DNA of 29,303 nucleotides from IMG/VR virus record IMGVR_UViG_3300042288_000055, positions 1 through 29,303 of that record. One strand, written 5' to 3'. The notes beneath the pieces are model-generated. The model searched no databases. It saw only the letters and a program-made list of their open reading frames with translations, and was not told the origin of the DNA. The translations under genes were made by a program, and so were the position numbers. Within the stretch, counting starts at the first letter, position 1; every line of letters begins with the position of its first letter. This document shows positions 29,176 to 29,303 of this stretch, piece after piece. Source of the stretch: a virus.

Positions 29176-29303
29176 CGAGGGCCTCCAGGGCGCGGCGGAT
29201 GGTATCCCAGTCTTTGGGTGATGGCCGCCAGCCTTCTTCATGCTGTTCCACCAATGCCAGCGCCTGCTCCTTCAAGCTCGGCGGCTTGGGGCGGCGGGCG
29301 GCG
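29168..29303 (-). CDS. Early-region hypothetical protein, truncated by window edge
   Basis: Open frame to the right edge; only the last 44 complete codons are seen: RRPKPPSLKEQALALVEQHE, then EGWRPSPKDWDTIRRALEAL and DD. The PPSLKEQALALVE plus TIRRALEALDD layout is one I recall in the C-termini of cyanophage small proteins. The start is outside the window, so size and function cannot be judged. Confidence 0.65.
   Translation of the reverse strand, partial: AARRPKPPSLKEQALALVEQHEEGWRPSPKDWDTIRRALEALDD

Noticed and set aside
1-29303. Integrase, excisionase, attachment site, transposase, tRNA genes, diversity-generating retroelement
   Set aside because: I looked for tyrosine/serine recombinase motifs, reverse transcriptase, tRNA-like cloverleaf segments and terminal repeats in all gaps and found none; the gaps are under about 155 bases.

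Overview
This window looks like most of the late (virion) half plus one edge of the early region of a tailed double-stranded DNA phage with a long, lambda-like, non-contractile tail (siphovirus morphotype). The host is most likely a picocyanobacterium of the Synechococcus/Cyanobium group. Three things point there: three exact copies of the cyanobacterial HIP1 octamer GCGATCGC, a full sigma-70 factor of cyanobacterial type on the minus strand, and several very small proteins of kinds I recall from cyanophages. No integrase, attachment site, tRNA, rRNA or CRISPR array is visible. A lytic phage is the simplest reading, but the unseen part of the genome could change that. Functional names rest on motif recognition from memory; no database search was run.

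Layout, plus strand. 1-5189: small (partial) and large terminase, portal, Mu gpF-like minor head protein and a run of tiny basic proteins, two of which are under 60 residues. 5215-7399: scaffold, major capsid protein and a likely decoration protein, closed by a terminator near 7434. 7505-10548: head-tail connectors, small beta-rich proteins, neck and tail-terminator-like proteins, nearly all with 1- or 4-base start/stop overlaps. 10582-16593: major tail protein, a strong terminator at 11356, tail assembly chaperone with an out-of-frame extension, tape measure, then lambda M, L, K and I homologues. 16590-22555: lambda J-like tip protein, a glycine-rich adhesin, a small fibre-associated protein and a second repeat-containing fibre. 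22620-24796: lysis region with small membrane proteins, a probable -1 frameshift on A AAA AAG, and a two-domain endolysin (GH24 muramidase plus M15 peptidase). 24798-26258: a metallophosphoesterase and an HNH nuclease.

Minus strand. From the right edge to 27473 a compact chain of small genes runs leftward, each overlapping the next by 4 to 8 bases; three consecutive junctions use the same 8-base overlap ATGACTRA, and two adjacent members are paralogues. The chain ends in a helix-turn-helix protein with a four-cysteine tail. Further left, also on the minus strand, is the sigma factor. Between them a 75-residue gene runs on the plus strand; its first ATG overlaps the sigma start codon and its end overlaps the helix-turn-helix gene by 66 bases.

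How it works together (inference): the minus-strand genes are probably early/regulatory, and the phage sigma factor may redirect host RNA polymerase to later promoters. The plus-strand block then makes the packaging motor, capsid, tail, adhesins and lysis proteins. Points most worth following are the lysis-region frameshift, the tail-chaperone frameshift (+1 or -2), the sigma factor with its overlapping divergent neighbour and inverted repeat, and the repeated gene-junction motif.
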